From Calditrichota bacterium (GTDB taxonomy: Bacteria; Calditrichota; Calditrichia; RBG-13-44-9; J075), in NCBI GenBank assembly GCA_024275555.1, contig JAJRYW010000681.1, positions 1 to 8,362 of the forward strand: DNA of 8,362 nt, read 5' to 3'. Made by a program: the position numbers and the translations under genes. Below the pieces are notes generated by a model. It saw only the letters and a program-made list of their open reading frames with translations. It was not told the origin of the DNA and ran no database searches. This document shows positions 1 through 6,460 of this stretch, in pieces. Positions within the stretch are counted from its first letter, which is position 1. Every line of letters starts with the position of its first letter.

Positions 1-42
1 ACCCAGCGGCATCCCGAAGGGAAAGGTGTATTTGGACGGCAG

Positions 43-176
43 GATTGGCGATTGCCGAATGGCGATTTGCGATTGCCGATTTTTTGTACCGTAAGAAAAA
101 CTGATTTGCGGATGAGCGGAGGCGATTTTCTTCACCACCCTGCATTCCCCAATCCGAAATCCGCAATCCAAAATCC
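43..176. repeat. Heptad GATT-type repeat in two opposed blocks
   Basis: Positions 43-84 read as six successive 7-bp units: GATTGGC, GATTGCC, GAATGGC, GATTTGC, GATTGCC, GATTTTT. Positions 149-176 hold four 7-bp units in the opposite orientation; on the minus strand they read GGATTTT, GGATTGC, GGATTTC, GGATTGG. Between them, GATTTGC at 103 and GATTTTC at 124 are in register with each other. The apparent open frame starting at 52 crosses this repeat and gives low-complexity peptide such as NPKSAIQNPK, so I treat that part as non-coding. Degenerate heptads of this kind occur between genes in many environmental bacterial genomes; I know of no established function. Confidence 0.7.
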
Positions 177-215
177 GAAGACGGTTTTTCTTTACTCTTG
201 CTTTTCTGCCCGGTA

Positions 216-238
216 TTTTGTAAAAGTACTTTACAAAA
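216..238. promoter_or_regulatory. Perfect 9-5-9 palindrome, operator candidate
   Basis: TTTTGTAAA (216-224), spacer AGTAC (225-229) and TTTACAAAA (230-238) form a perfect inverted repeat with 9-bp arms. It ends 38 bp before the esterase start codon at 277, where an operator for a dimeric repressor or activator would be expected. AT-rich arms and the lack of a following T-run argue against a terminator. The binding protein cannot be named from this sequence, and no clear -35/-10 pair was identified. Confidence 0.45.
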
Positions 239-276
239 CACCCAACAAACCTTCCGCCCCCAAAGAGGAGAGTAAG

Positions 277-1008
277 ATGCATCGAGAAATTCATAAGTGG
301 TGGAGCAGCAACCTGAGCAAGGACATGGAAATTGCCGTTTACGGGCACTATGGTTTTGCCCTGCTGCTGTTTCCCACTGCCGCCGCCGACTACCTGGAAT
401 ATGAGCGTTTTCAATTGATTGACGCGATTGCCCCGATGATTAACAGCGGCAAGTGCAAAGTTTTTTCCATCAACAGCATCAACAGCGAGAGTTGGCTGAA
501 TCCGCACATGCCGGCCCGGGATAAGGCGATCCGGCATCAGCAATATAATGAATACGTGGTGCAGGAAGTGGTTCCGTTTATCCACAATCATTGCCAGGGG
601 CTGACTGCGATTGTGACGGCGGGCGCCTCGCTGGGGGCGCTGCATTGCGCCAACAATTTTTTCCGTCGCCCGGATGTCTTTGCCGGTATGATTGCCATGA
701 GCGGCGTCTATGATCTGAAGACCTACACCGGGGGCTACTATGACGACAACTGCTACTTCAACTCCCCGGTAGACTACCTGCCCGGCTGGAATGATGAATA
801 CATCATGGAGCAGATGCGGAACGGTAAAAAGATTATCATCGCCAGCGGGCGGGGCGCTTTTGAAGACCCGCAGGCGTCAATTCGGCTCTCGGAAATTTTA
901 CATCAGAAAGGGGTTCCCCACCTGCTGGATTTATGGGGACACGATATGACTCACGATTGGCCCACCTGGCGGAAGATGCTGCCCCATTTTCTGGACACAC
1001 AATTTTAG
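277..1008 (+). CDS. Esterase-family alpha/beta hydrolase
   Basis: This is a 243-residue protein that looks like a small cytoplasmic serine esterase of the putative-esterase (esterase D-like) group. The nucleophile-elbow motif GASLG lies at residues 116-120 with Ser118 as predicted nucleophile. The C-terminal LWGHDMTHDWPTW segment (about 219-231) supplies the catalytic His (most likely His226), and an acidic residue near Glu196/Asp197 could complete the triad. There is no signal peptide. The start at 277 is preferred because AGAGGAG lies just upstream and the longer in-frame extension to 52 runs through repeat sequence. The natural substrate is unknown. The gene converges on gpsA with only 23 bp between the stop codons and no visible terminator. 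A palindrome at 216-238 suggests local regulation. Confidence 0.87.
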   Translation: MHREIHKWWSSNLSKDMEIAVYGHYGFALLLFPTAAADYLEYERFQLIDAIAPMINSGKCKVFSINSINSESWLNPHMPARDKAIRHQQYNEYVVQEVVPFIHNHCQGLTAIVTAGASLGALHCANNFFRRPDVFAGMIAMSGVYDLKTYTGGYYDDNCYFNSPVDYLPGWNDEYIMEQMRNGKKIIIASGRGAFEDPQASIRLSEILHQKGVPHLLDLWGHDMTHDWPTWRKMLPHFLDTQF

Positions 1009-1031
1009 CTTTTGGCTCTTGATCCTTGCTG

Positions 1032-2033
1032 CTAATCTTCCTCTTTAGCATCCCGGGTCATCAGCTCATAGACCGCATCGTGGGGGGATTTGCCGTGGAA
1101 TAACACCTGGTAAACTTGTTCGGAGATGGGCATTTCCACCTGGTATTTCCGGGTTAACTGATGTACCGAGCGGGTAGTTTTCACCCCCTCGGCGACCATC
1201 ACCATTTCGCTGAGCACCTGTTCCAGGCTCTTTCCGCTGCCGATCTGCTCCCCGACATAGCGGTTGCGGGAGTGTTTGCTCATACAGGTAACGATCAGGT
1301 CTCCGATCCCGGACAGGCCGGCAAAGGTGCGCGCTTCGGCGCCTAAGATCTGTCCCAGGCGGGACATTTCCGCCAGGGCGCGGGTCAGCAAGGCGGCCTT
1401 GGTGTTGTCGCCGAAGCCGGCCCCGTCGCAGATGCCGGCGGCAATGGCGATGACGTTTTTCAGGGAGCCGCCGAACTCCACCCCGGCGATATCGGTGCTG
1501 GAGTAGACCCGAAAATACTCGACGGCAAAAAGATCGCGCACTTTCCGCGCCGTCTCCAGGCTGGAGGAAGCAGAAACCACCGCCGTGGGGATTCCCCGGC
1601 TGACCTCTTCGGCATGGCTGGGGCCGTACAGCGAGGCAATATGATCGGTGGGCGTGGGGAGCAATTCATCGATAATCTCGGACATGCGCATCAGGGTGTC
1701 GTTTTCAATCCCTTTGGCCACGTTGATGATGTATTGTGATTTCCTCACTACCCCGGCAATCTGCCGGCACACTCCCCGCATCGCATGGGAAGGAACCGCC
1801 ATCACCAGCACTTCCGCCGATTTGACCGCAGCCGGCAAGTCATCGCTAAGCTGCAACGACTCCGGCAAAGGCACGCCGGGCAGGTATCGTTCATTCACCC
1901 GGGTCTGCTGCATAGCCAGGTACTGATCGGGCTCGTAAACCCACATCGTCACCGACAGACCTTTGTTGGCCAGTAAAATCGCCAGGGTGGTTCCCCAACT
2001 CCCGGCGCCGATAACCGAGATATTTTTCATCAT
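1032..2033 (-). CDS. gpsA: NAD(P)-dependent glycerol-3-phosphate dehydrogenase
   Basis: GpsA reduces dihydroxyacetone phosphate to sn-glycerol 3-phosphate in the cytoplasm, supplying the backbone for phospholipids. The 333-residue protein is full length for the family. The N-terminal Rossmann motif GAGSWG is at 9-14. NVAKGIE (104-110) contains conserved Lys107, GPSHAEE is at 137-143, and GSLKNVIAIAAG (189-200) carries the catalytic Lys192. GLSGIGDLIVTC (239-250) and SRNR (255-258) are the expected substrate and cofactor contacts. Two consecutive ATG codons (2033 and 2030) follow an AGAGGGA ribosome binding site, so either start is possible. It lies 77 bp downstream of purC on the same strand with no obvious terminator between, so co-transcription is likely. 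PlsY, encoded farther along on the same strand, uses its product. Confidence 0.98.
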   Translation of the reverse strand: MMKNISVIGAGSWGTTLAILLANKGLSVTMWVYEPDQYLAMQQTRVNERYLPGVPLPESLQLSDDLPAAVKSAEVLVMAVPSHAMRGVCRQIAGVVRKSQYIINVAKGIENDTLMRMSEIIDELLPTPTDHIASLYGPSHAEEVSRGIPTAVVSASSSLETARKVRDLFAVEYFRVYSSTDIAGVEFGGSLKNVIAIAAGICDGAGFGDNTKAALLTRALAEMSRLGQILGAEARTFAGLSGIGDLIVTCMSKHSRNRYVGEQIGSGKSLEQVLSEMVMVAEGVKTTRSVHQLTRKYQVEMPISEQVYQVLFHGKSPHDAVYELMTRDAKEED

Positions 2034-2110
2034 TCATTCCCTCTGTTAACATGTTGATTCAAGGTTCGCCGATCCATCCGGAAAAATTACCGCCGGGGAA
2101 CACCGCCGGT

Positions 2111-3019
2111 TCAGGAAAGAATTTCCTCGATGGTTTTGCCGGTGAGAATGTGCAGGATTTCCTGGTATTTCCGGGAGGTGTTTTCCACAATCTCGGTTGG
2201 CAGCGCGGGCGGCGGCGGCGTTTTATCCCAATCCAGCGTTTCCAGGTAGTCGCGCAGGTATTGCTTATCCAGGCTGGGCTGGGATTTCCCGGGCTGATAG
2301 GCGTTGCCGGGCCAAAAACGCGATGAATCCGGCGTCATCGCCTCATCAATCAAGATCAGTTGATCGCCTGAATAGCCAAATTCAAATTTTGTATCGGCGA
2401 TAATGATCCCTTTCTGCTCGGCGACTTCCACCCCGCGCCGGTAGATGGCCAGGCTGGCCTCGCGCACCTTTTCGGCCGTTTGCCGGTCCACCAGCTCCAG
2501 CATCTCTTCGAAGCTGATGTTCTCGTCATGGCCTTCCTCCGCTTTGGTGGACGGTGTAAAAATCGGTTCCGGCAGCCGGGCCGACTCTGTCAACCCTTCC
2601 GGCAAGGGGGATTTGTGCAGCGTGCCGTCCCGGCGGTATTCTTTCCAGCCCGATCCGGCCAGGTAACCCCGTACGATACACTCCACCGGCAGGGGGAGGG
2701 CTTTGCGAACCAGCATCGAGCGCCCTTGCAGCAACTCCGGGTAATTGCAAAATGGCGCCGGATAAACCTCAACTGAATCGCTAATAAAATGGTTGGGAAT
2801 GATATCTTCTGTCTGCGAAAACCAGAATTTGGAGATTTGGGTCAGAACGATCCCTTTGGCGGGAATTCCCTCGTTCATCACCACATCGAAGGCAGAGATA
2901 CGATCGGTGGTAACGATCAGCAAGTGCTCTTCCAATTCATAGATATCGCGAACTTTGCCCCGGTTCACCAATTTTGCCCCGGGTATGTTCGTATTCAGAA
3001 CGGCTTTGGGAAAATACAT
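2111..3019 (-). CDS. purC: Phosphoribosylaminoimidazole-succinocarboxamide synthase (SAICAR synthetase)
   Basis: PurC joins CAIR with aspartate, using ATP, to make SAICAR in de novo IMP synthesis. At 302 residues it belongs to the longer, roughly 300-residue form rather than the roughly 240-residue E. coli type. Visible motifs, in order, are the ATP-loop segment GKVRDIYE (21-28), TDRISAFD (38-45), the signature PVECIVRGYLAGSGWKEY (111-128), TKAEEGHDENIS (158-169), ADTKFEFG (208-215) and DEAMTPDSSRFWP (225-237). The start at 3019 is supported by AAGGGG five bases upstream of the ATG. It is the first gene of a purC-gpsA pair, and its promoter should lie in the divergent region beyond 3019. The second purine gene of the window, purM, is on the same strand but separated by the secreted-protein insertion. 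Confidence 0.98.
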   Translation of the reverse strand: MYFPKAVLNTNIPGAKLVNRGKVRDIYELEEHLLIVTTDRISAFDVVMNEGIPAKGIVLTQISKFWFSQTEDIIPNHFISDSVEVYPAPFCNYPELLQGRSMLVRKALPLPVECIVRGYLAGSGWKEYRRDGTLHKSPLPEGLTESARLPEPIFTPSTKAEEGHDENISFEEMLELVDRQTAEKVREASLAIYRRGVEVAEQKGIIIADTKFEFGYSGDQLILIDEAMTPDSSRFWPGNAYQPGKSQPSLDKQYLRDYLETLDWDKTPPPPALPTEIVENTSRKYQEILHILTGKTIEEILS

Positions 3020-3390
3020 GGACGCCCCTTTCTTTTTTCACTGATGGCCCAAATTTATTGCAAGGGATTCTTTTTTCATAAGATTTTCTAATTTCGCTCC
3101 GGCAACCCGACGGACTTCTCTGCAGGCGCTATGGCGACGGCAAAATTAGCGAGGCAATTTACTCCAACCTCCCGGAAAAACAGCCGCGCGGGTCCGGCAA
3201 AGTTTGGTATTGGTAATTTTTTCACCAAAATCATGTTTCAACCTGACAGATGTCATGTTTTCTGGAAAAATAATAAACTAAATTATGCCATTCCTTCACA
3301 TAGAATAGATCGGTTCCGGCAAAGAGCCAAAAAAGCGTAGGACGGATATAGTATTATCAGGATTAGATATACTGATCTTTGAAGTACTAA
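3020..3390. other. Divergent intergenic region, purC side
   Basis: No credible gene is present here. The only open frame of note (3131-3340, +) has no ribosome binding site and a composition unlike the neighbouring genes. The stretch should contain the purC promoter on the minus strand. One low-confidence candidate is TAAATTTG, read on the minus strand at 3057-3050, which fits the TAnnTTTG -10 form of Bacteroidota-type promoters; a matching upstream TTG was not found at the usual distance. Confidence 0.5.
3240..3259. repeat. Imperfect palindrome AACCTGACA-GA-TGTCATGTT
   Basis: Arms of nine bases (3240-3248 and 3251-3259) match as an inverted repeat with a single mismatch around a GA centre. 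The core TGACA-GA-TGTCA is perfect. It could be an operator for purC or a member of a dispersed AACCTGACAG-type repeat family. It lies 221 bp from the purC start, far for a simple operator, so function is uncertain. Confidence 0.3.
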
Positions 3391-3486
3391 GTGCTTTCGC
3401 ACACTTCGGTGCGAAAGTAAGCTGTCTTCGACAGAGTAAAACGACAATCCCGGCCGGCTGGGAGTCGATTGAGACCCCGAAAGGGG
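3391..3486. ncRNA. Candidate structured RNA element (hairpin cluster)
   Basis: Four hairpins are packed into under 100 bp. The first has a perfect 9-bp stem, CTTTCGCAC (3394-3402) with GTGCGAAAG (3409-3417), around ACTTCG. The second is CTGTC (3422-3426) with GACAG (3430-3434). The third pairs CGAC (3442-3445) with GTCG (3464-3467) and TCCC (3448-3451) with GGGA (3460-3463), with an AA bulge and a GC-rich loop. The fourth is CCCC-GAAA-GGGG (3475-3486), a GNRA tetraloop hairpin. None is followed by a T-run, so they are not simple terminators. The element lies about 330-420 bp before the secreted-protein gene and about 370 bp from purC, so it could be a leader element of either, a small RNA, or a mobile-element end. 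I compared it from memory with c-di-GMP (GEMM), TPP and hammerhead consensus motifs and saw no match. The transcribed strand is unknown. Confidence 0.35.
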
Positions 3487-3802
3487 CTAAATTTATCTGT
3501 ATTTGCTATAAACGGCTCTGCACACAGTAATACCCATACCTTCGAAAACAGTGTTTGCGCTTCTGCCCAGGACTTATTTCCTTTAACCTCCACTTTACCA
3601 TCAACATTATGCTGAACAGGCTTGCAGGTTGAGCAAGGCAACTCTTTGTTTGCCGCAAATTTATTTTCAGTTCTTAACTCGGCAAAGCTGAACGAGCCGT
3701 TATGCGCTTTCACACAGTTGAAGGGGGTGAGGCCTATAGAAAAAATTTCCGTTGTTTCCCAACAAGATTTTCTTAAGGCGAGGTTAACAATCAAAAAATT
3801 AC
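3487..3802. other. AT-rich leader region with unexplained open frames
   Basis: No gene with a supported start is seen. The minus strand stays open from 3387 into the start of the adjacent plus-strand gene (about 140 codons outside any gene), and the plus strand is open and in frame with the downstream gene from 3622. Neither open frame has a ribosome binding site at its start. Base composition is more AT-rich than the surrounding genes. It may be the 5' leader of the secreted-protein gene, a decayed gene, or part of the same element as the hairpins at 3391-3486. Confidence 0.4.
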
Positions 3803-3807
3803 GGAGG
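3803..3807 (+). promoter_or_regulatory. Shine-Dalgarno site fixing the secreted-protein start
   Basis: GGAGG at 3803-3807 is six bases upstream of the ATG at 3814. It decides the start against the in-frame upstream extension to 3622, because the protein from 3814 begins directly with a signal peptide. Confidence 0.85.
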
Positions 3808-3813
3808 TTTATC

Positions 3814-5730
3814 ATGAAGCACAAATCTTTACTGACGGCCATTTTTGGCGGCCTGCTGCTGCTGAGCATGGCTATTTCGGCGAAATCGGTGTATGTCATT
3901 GCGGATATCAATAGTTCGCCAACACCCATCCAGGCCTATGATATTCAGCCGGCGCCGATTTTCCTGGTTTACCAGGCTACCCACAATGTTCCTCAGCATG
4001 GCTGGGGGGCGGTGGGATTGGCAATTGATACGGATTCCGAGTTCCTGTTTACCACGTATGAGCAGTCAAACACCATTGAAATCATCGACGCCCGAACCAT
4101 GACCAGCGCCGGCAATGTTTCCGCCCCCGGGGCAAGCAACCTGGCCGGTATTGTGGTGGACCAGGATAATGACCTGGTATATACCGTGGACCGCAACACC
4201 AACAAACTCTACATCTACATCTGGGATTCCGTGGCCAAGACGCTCAACCTGGATCATATTGAATATTTAGGCGGAGTAAGCCAGGCGCATGGAGTTGCCC
4301 TGGATGAAATCAATGATTTACTCTATGTAACGGATTTGACCACCACGGTAAAAATCTTCCATACCGGTACGTGGACCTCGGCGGGCAGTTTTAGCATCAG
4401 CCAGCCGGCCCAGGGGATTGCCGTGGATGTTACCAACGGCTTTGTCTACACCGGCAACGCCTACCCGCCCTACGGCAGCCTGCACCTGATCAGCAAATAT
4501 GATCTGAATACCAACACCGAGTCAACCCACTTTATCGGCAACAACGATAATGTGGTCGGCCTGGCTGTCGATCCGGCTGACGGTCTTTTATATATTACCA
4601 CGGGCAACCAGGGCGTCGGCGGCACCGATCAACTGCGGGTGTATGATTCCAATCTGAACATGCTCTACGCCACCGGCGACATCGGCAACCCCACCGGCGT
4701 GGTGGTGCCGGGACGCGAGATCGGCTTTAACCCACTGAATCTGGCCAAAGACGACCAGGTCGGCCAGGGACAATGTGTGCCGGTTGGAGGACAAATCAAC
4801 TACGCCATCAGCTACGACAACCTGCTCAACACCTACCCGGTCACCAATGTAACCATCACCGACCAGCTTCCGGCCGAACTGGATTTTGTCAGCGCCAGCG
4901 GCGGCGGCGTTTACAATCCCGGCCCCCATACGGTTACCTGGAGTATCGGCACGCTTCCGGCAGGCGACCCGGGCGCAACGGTTAGCTTAACTGCCAGCAT
5001 TAACACCTCGGCAACCCCCGGCGGCACGGTAACCAATGTATGTCGTATTGCCAGCACCGAGACCAGCGAATCTTCGGTCAGCGAAGTCACCGATGTGTGC
5101 AGCCAGTCCATCGACACCACGCCGCCGACCTGTCAATTGAGCCTCTTTGACCCCGGCCCGCCGGTCGCGGCGGAGTTTACCATGAACGACGCCGAAAGCG
5201 GCATTGCCTCCATCGAAGTAACCAGTCTCTCCAACGCCACGGTGGAAATCCCCAAGGGCTCCGGGAATTTCTACAACCACGGCGATGTGGTTACCTTTTC
5301 ACCTCCGATAGCAACGGTGGTGGTGCGGGCGGAAAAAATAAACCAAAGCCAGGGCGCTTCCATCCTGCTGACAACCACCGACGACTCCAGCAACGCGGTG
5401 GTCTGCGACCCGGTCTACCAGCAGCTCTCCGGCAATATTCCGGAAGGGTTTGCGCTTAAACAGAACTATCCCAATCCCTTTAACCCCAGCACCACTATCC
5501 ACTTTGATGTTGGCCTCAGCAACACCCCGAACAACGTAACCCTGAGAGTCTATGATATTTCCGGCCAATTAATTGCCACCCTGGTGGATGAACCGATGCA
5601 ACCGGGAAGTTATTCGGTGAGCTGGGATGGGCGTAATGACAACGGGCAGGCTGTGGCCGGCGGAGTATATTTCCTGACTATGAGAAGCGGCAGCTTTACT
5701 GCAACCCGGAAAATGACCTTGCTCAAATAA
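3814..5730 (+). CDS. Secreted beta-propeller/DUF11 protein with T9SS sorting domain
   Basis: This 638-residue protein is predicted to be exported by Sec and then by type IX secretion to the cell surface or medium. Residues 1-23 are a signal peptide (a lysine-containing N-terminus, LLTAIFGGLLLLSMA core, likely cleavage after ISA). Residues about 60-300 contain repeated blades of an NHL/YVTN-like beta-propeller, with recurring strands such as GIVVDQDNDLVYTVD (112-126), GVALDEINDLLYVTD (160-174), GIAVDVTNGFVYTGN (201-215) and GLAVDPADGLLYITTG (249-264). Residues about 308-430 resemble DUF11 (DQLPAELDFVSASGGG, 350-365), followed by an Ig-like segment (about 436-535). The tail, from NYPNPFNPST (551-560) to MTLLK, is the FlgD-like T9SS C-terminal domain, with SWDGRNDNGQAVAGGVYF at 603-620. 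No catalytic motif is seen, so binding, adhesion or a structural role is more likely than catalysis. It is monocistronic, with its own terminator. Confidence 0.94.
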   Translation: MKHKSLLTAIFGGLLLLSMAISAKSVYVIADINSSPTPIQAYDIQPAPIFLVYQATHNVPQHGWGAVGLAIDTDSEFLFTTYEQSNTIEIIDARTMTSAGNVSAPGASNLAGIVVDQDNDLVYTVDRNTNKLYIYIWDSVAKTLNLDHIEYLGGVSQAHGVALDEINDLLYVTDLTTTVKIFHTGTWTSAGSFSISQPAQGIAVDVTNGFVYTGNAYPPYGSLHLISKYDLNTNTESTHFIGNNDNVVGLAVDPADGLLYITTGNQGVGGTDQLRVYDSNLNMLYATGDIGNPTGVVVPGREIGFNPLNLAKDDQVGQGQCVPVGGQINYAISYDNLLNTYPVTNVTITDQLPAELDFVSASGGGVYNPGPHTVTWSIGTLPAGDPGATVSLTASINTSATPGGTVTNVCRIASTETSESSVSEVTDVCSQSIDTTPPTCQLSLFDPGPPVAAEFTMNDAESGIASIEVTSLSNATVEIPKGSGNFYNHGDVVTFSPPIATVVVRAEKINQSQGASILLTTTDDSSNAVVCDPVYQQLSGNIPEGFALKQNYPNPFNPSTTIHFDVGLSNTPNNVTLRVYDISGQLIATLVDEPMQPGSYSVSWDGRNDNGQAVAGGVYFLTMRSGSFTATRKMTLLK

Positions 5731-5757
5731 CTCCTTCTCACCTCCTCCCCCCTCCAG

Positions 5758-5792
5758 ACAGCGGGCAGAATCTTTCTGCCCGCTGTGTTTTT
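5758..5792 (+). terminator. Strong intrinsic terminator of the secreted-protein gene
   Basis: A perfect 13-bp stem pairs ACAGCGGGCAGAA (5758-5770) with TTCTGCCCGCTGT (5774-5786) around a TCT loop, followed by GTTTTT. It starts 28 bp after the TAA. No T-run exists on the opposite side, so it acts mainly on the plus strand and protects the convergent plsY gene from read-through. Confidence 0.93.
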
Positions 5793-5807
5793 ATCGAATA
5801 GCCGGCC

Positions 5808-6446
5808 TCAGGAAGATTTTCCGAACTTCATCTTATTCTCTTCGCCTCGCAGCAGCCGCCCTACATTGGAGCGATGCGTATAGATAATCAGCGCGGGGAT
5901 AAAGACGCTGAAGACCAGCAATTGCAGGGGAACCTCGGCCCCCAGTAAAAAATGGCGCACAAAAATCACCCCCATAAAGGTGAGGGATGCTAAAATGGAT
6001 CCCAGCGAAACGTAGCGGGTAACCGCCACAACCAGCACAAAGACGATCAGGCAGATCAACACCGCCAGGGGGGCTAAACCGATGATCATCCCGGCCCCGG
6101 TTCCCACGCCTTTGCCGCCTTTAAATTTGGCAAAGACGGTCCAGATGTGGCCGAACACGGCGGCGATTCCGGCGATAATCTGGAAATTGATAAACTCCCA
6201 GCCCAAACCGCTGTCCAGGCCCAGTTTGGCAACCCAGATGGTCGGGATTAGCCCTTTGGCCATATCGATCAGCAGCACCACGATTCCCGCTTTCCAGCCC
6301 AGCACCCGGAAGACATTGGTGGCCCCGGCGTTGCCGCTGCCATGTCGGCGGATATCAATGCCCTTCAACAGCTTTCCGGCGATGATGCTGGTGGGGATCG
6401 ATCCCATCAAATAGCTGATGACAATTATCAGTATCACATAGAGCAT
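5808..6446 (-). CDS. plsY: Glycerol-3-phosphate acyltransferase PlsY
   Basis: PlsY is an inner-membrane enzyme that transfers an acyl group from acyl-phosphate to sn-glycerol 3-phosphate, giving lysophosphatidic acid. The 212-residue protein is of usual length and strongly hydrophobic, with membrane segments such as 1-14, 121-142 and 174-190. The family motifs are complete: GSIPTS (15-20), GSGNAGATN (36-44), GHIWTVFAKFKGGKGVGT (99-116), TRYVSLGS (143-150) and HRSNVGRLLRGEENK (191-205). The ATG at 6446 follows AAGGAGA. The gene begins 14 bp after the purM stop on the same strand, so it is probably the last gene of a DUF4416-purM-plsY operon. It uses the product of GpsA, encoded on the other side of the secreted-protein gene, and a plsY-gpsA link is common in bacteria. 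Confidence 0.98.
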   Translation of the reverse strand: MLYVILIIVISYLMGSIPTSIIAGKLLKGIDIRRHGSGNAGATNVFRVLGWKAGIVVLLIDMAKGLIPTIWVAKLGLDSGLGWEFINFQIIAGIAAVFGHIWTVFAKFKGGKGVGTGAGMIIGLAPLAVLICLIVFVLVVAVTRYVSLGSILASLTFMGVIFVRHFLLGAEVPLQLLVFSVFIPALIIYTHRSNVGRLLRGEENKMKFGKSS

Positions 6447-6460
6447 ACCTTCTCCTTCGC

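Noticed and set aside
2..94. Possible C-terminal end of an upstream plus-strand gene (frame 2, beginning PSGIPKGKVYLDG, stop at 92-94)
   Set aside because: Only about 14 residues precede the repeat, too little to support a gene, though an upstream partial gene cannot be excluded.
52..276. In-frame N-terminal extension of the esterase (75 extra residues)
   Set aside because: It runs through the 7-bp repeat, has low-complexity sequence and no ribosome binding site. The ATG at 277 has a good one and starts the conserved domain.
3131..3340. 69-residue plus-strand open frame
   Set aside because: No ribosome binding site, no recognisable motif, and it lies where the purC promoter should be.
3391..3486. 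c-di-GMP (GEMM) riboswitch, TPP riboswitch or hammerhead ribozyme
   Set aside because: The conserved GEMM ACGCAAAGCC segment, the TPP GAACCTGATC segment and the hammerhead CTGATGA core were not found on either strand.
3391..3486. CRISPR array
   Set aside because: The hairpin stems are all different and there are no regularly spaced identical repeats.
3622..3813. In-frame upstream extension of the secreted protein
   Set aside because: The signal peptide and GGAGG site place the start at 3814; the extension would bury the signal peptide.
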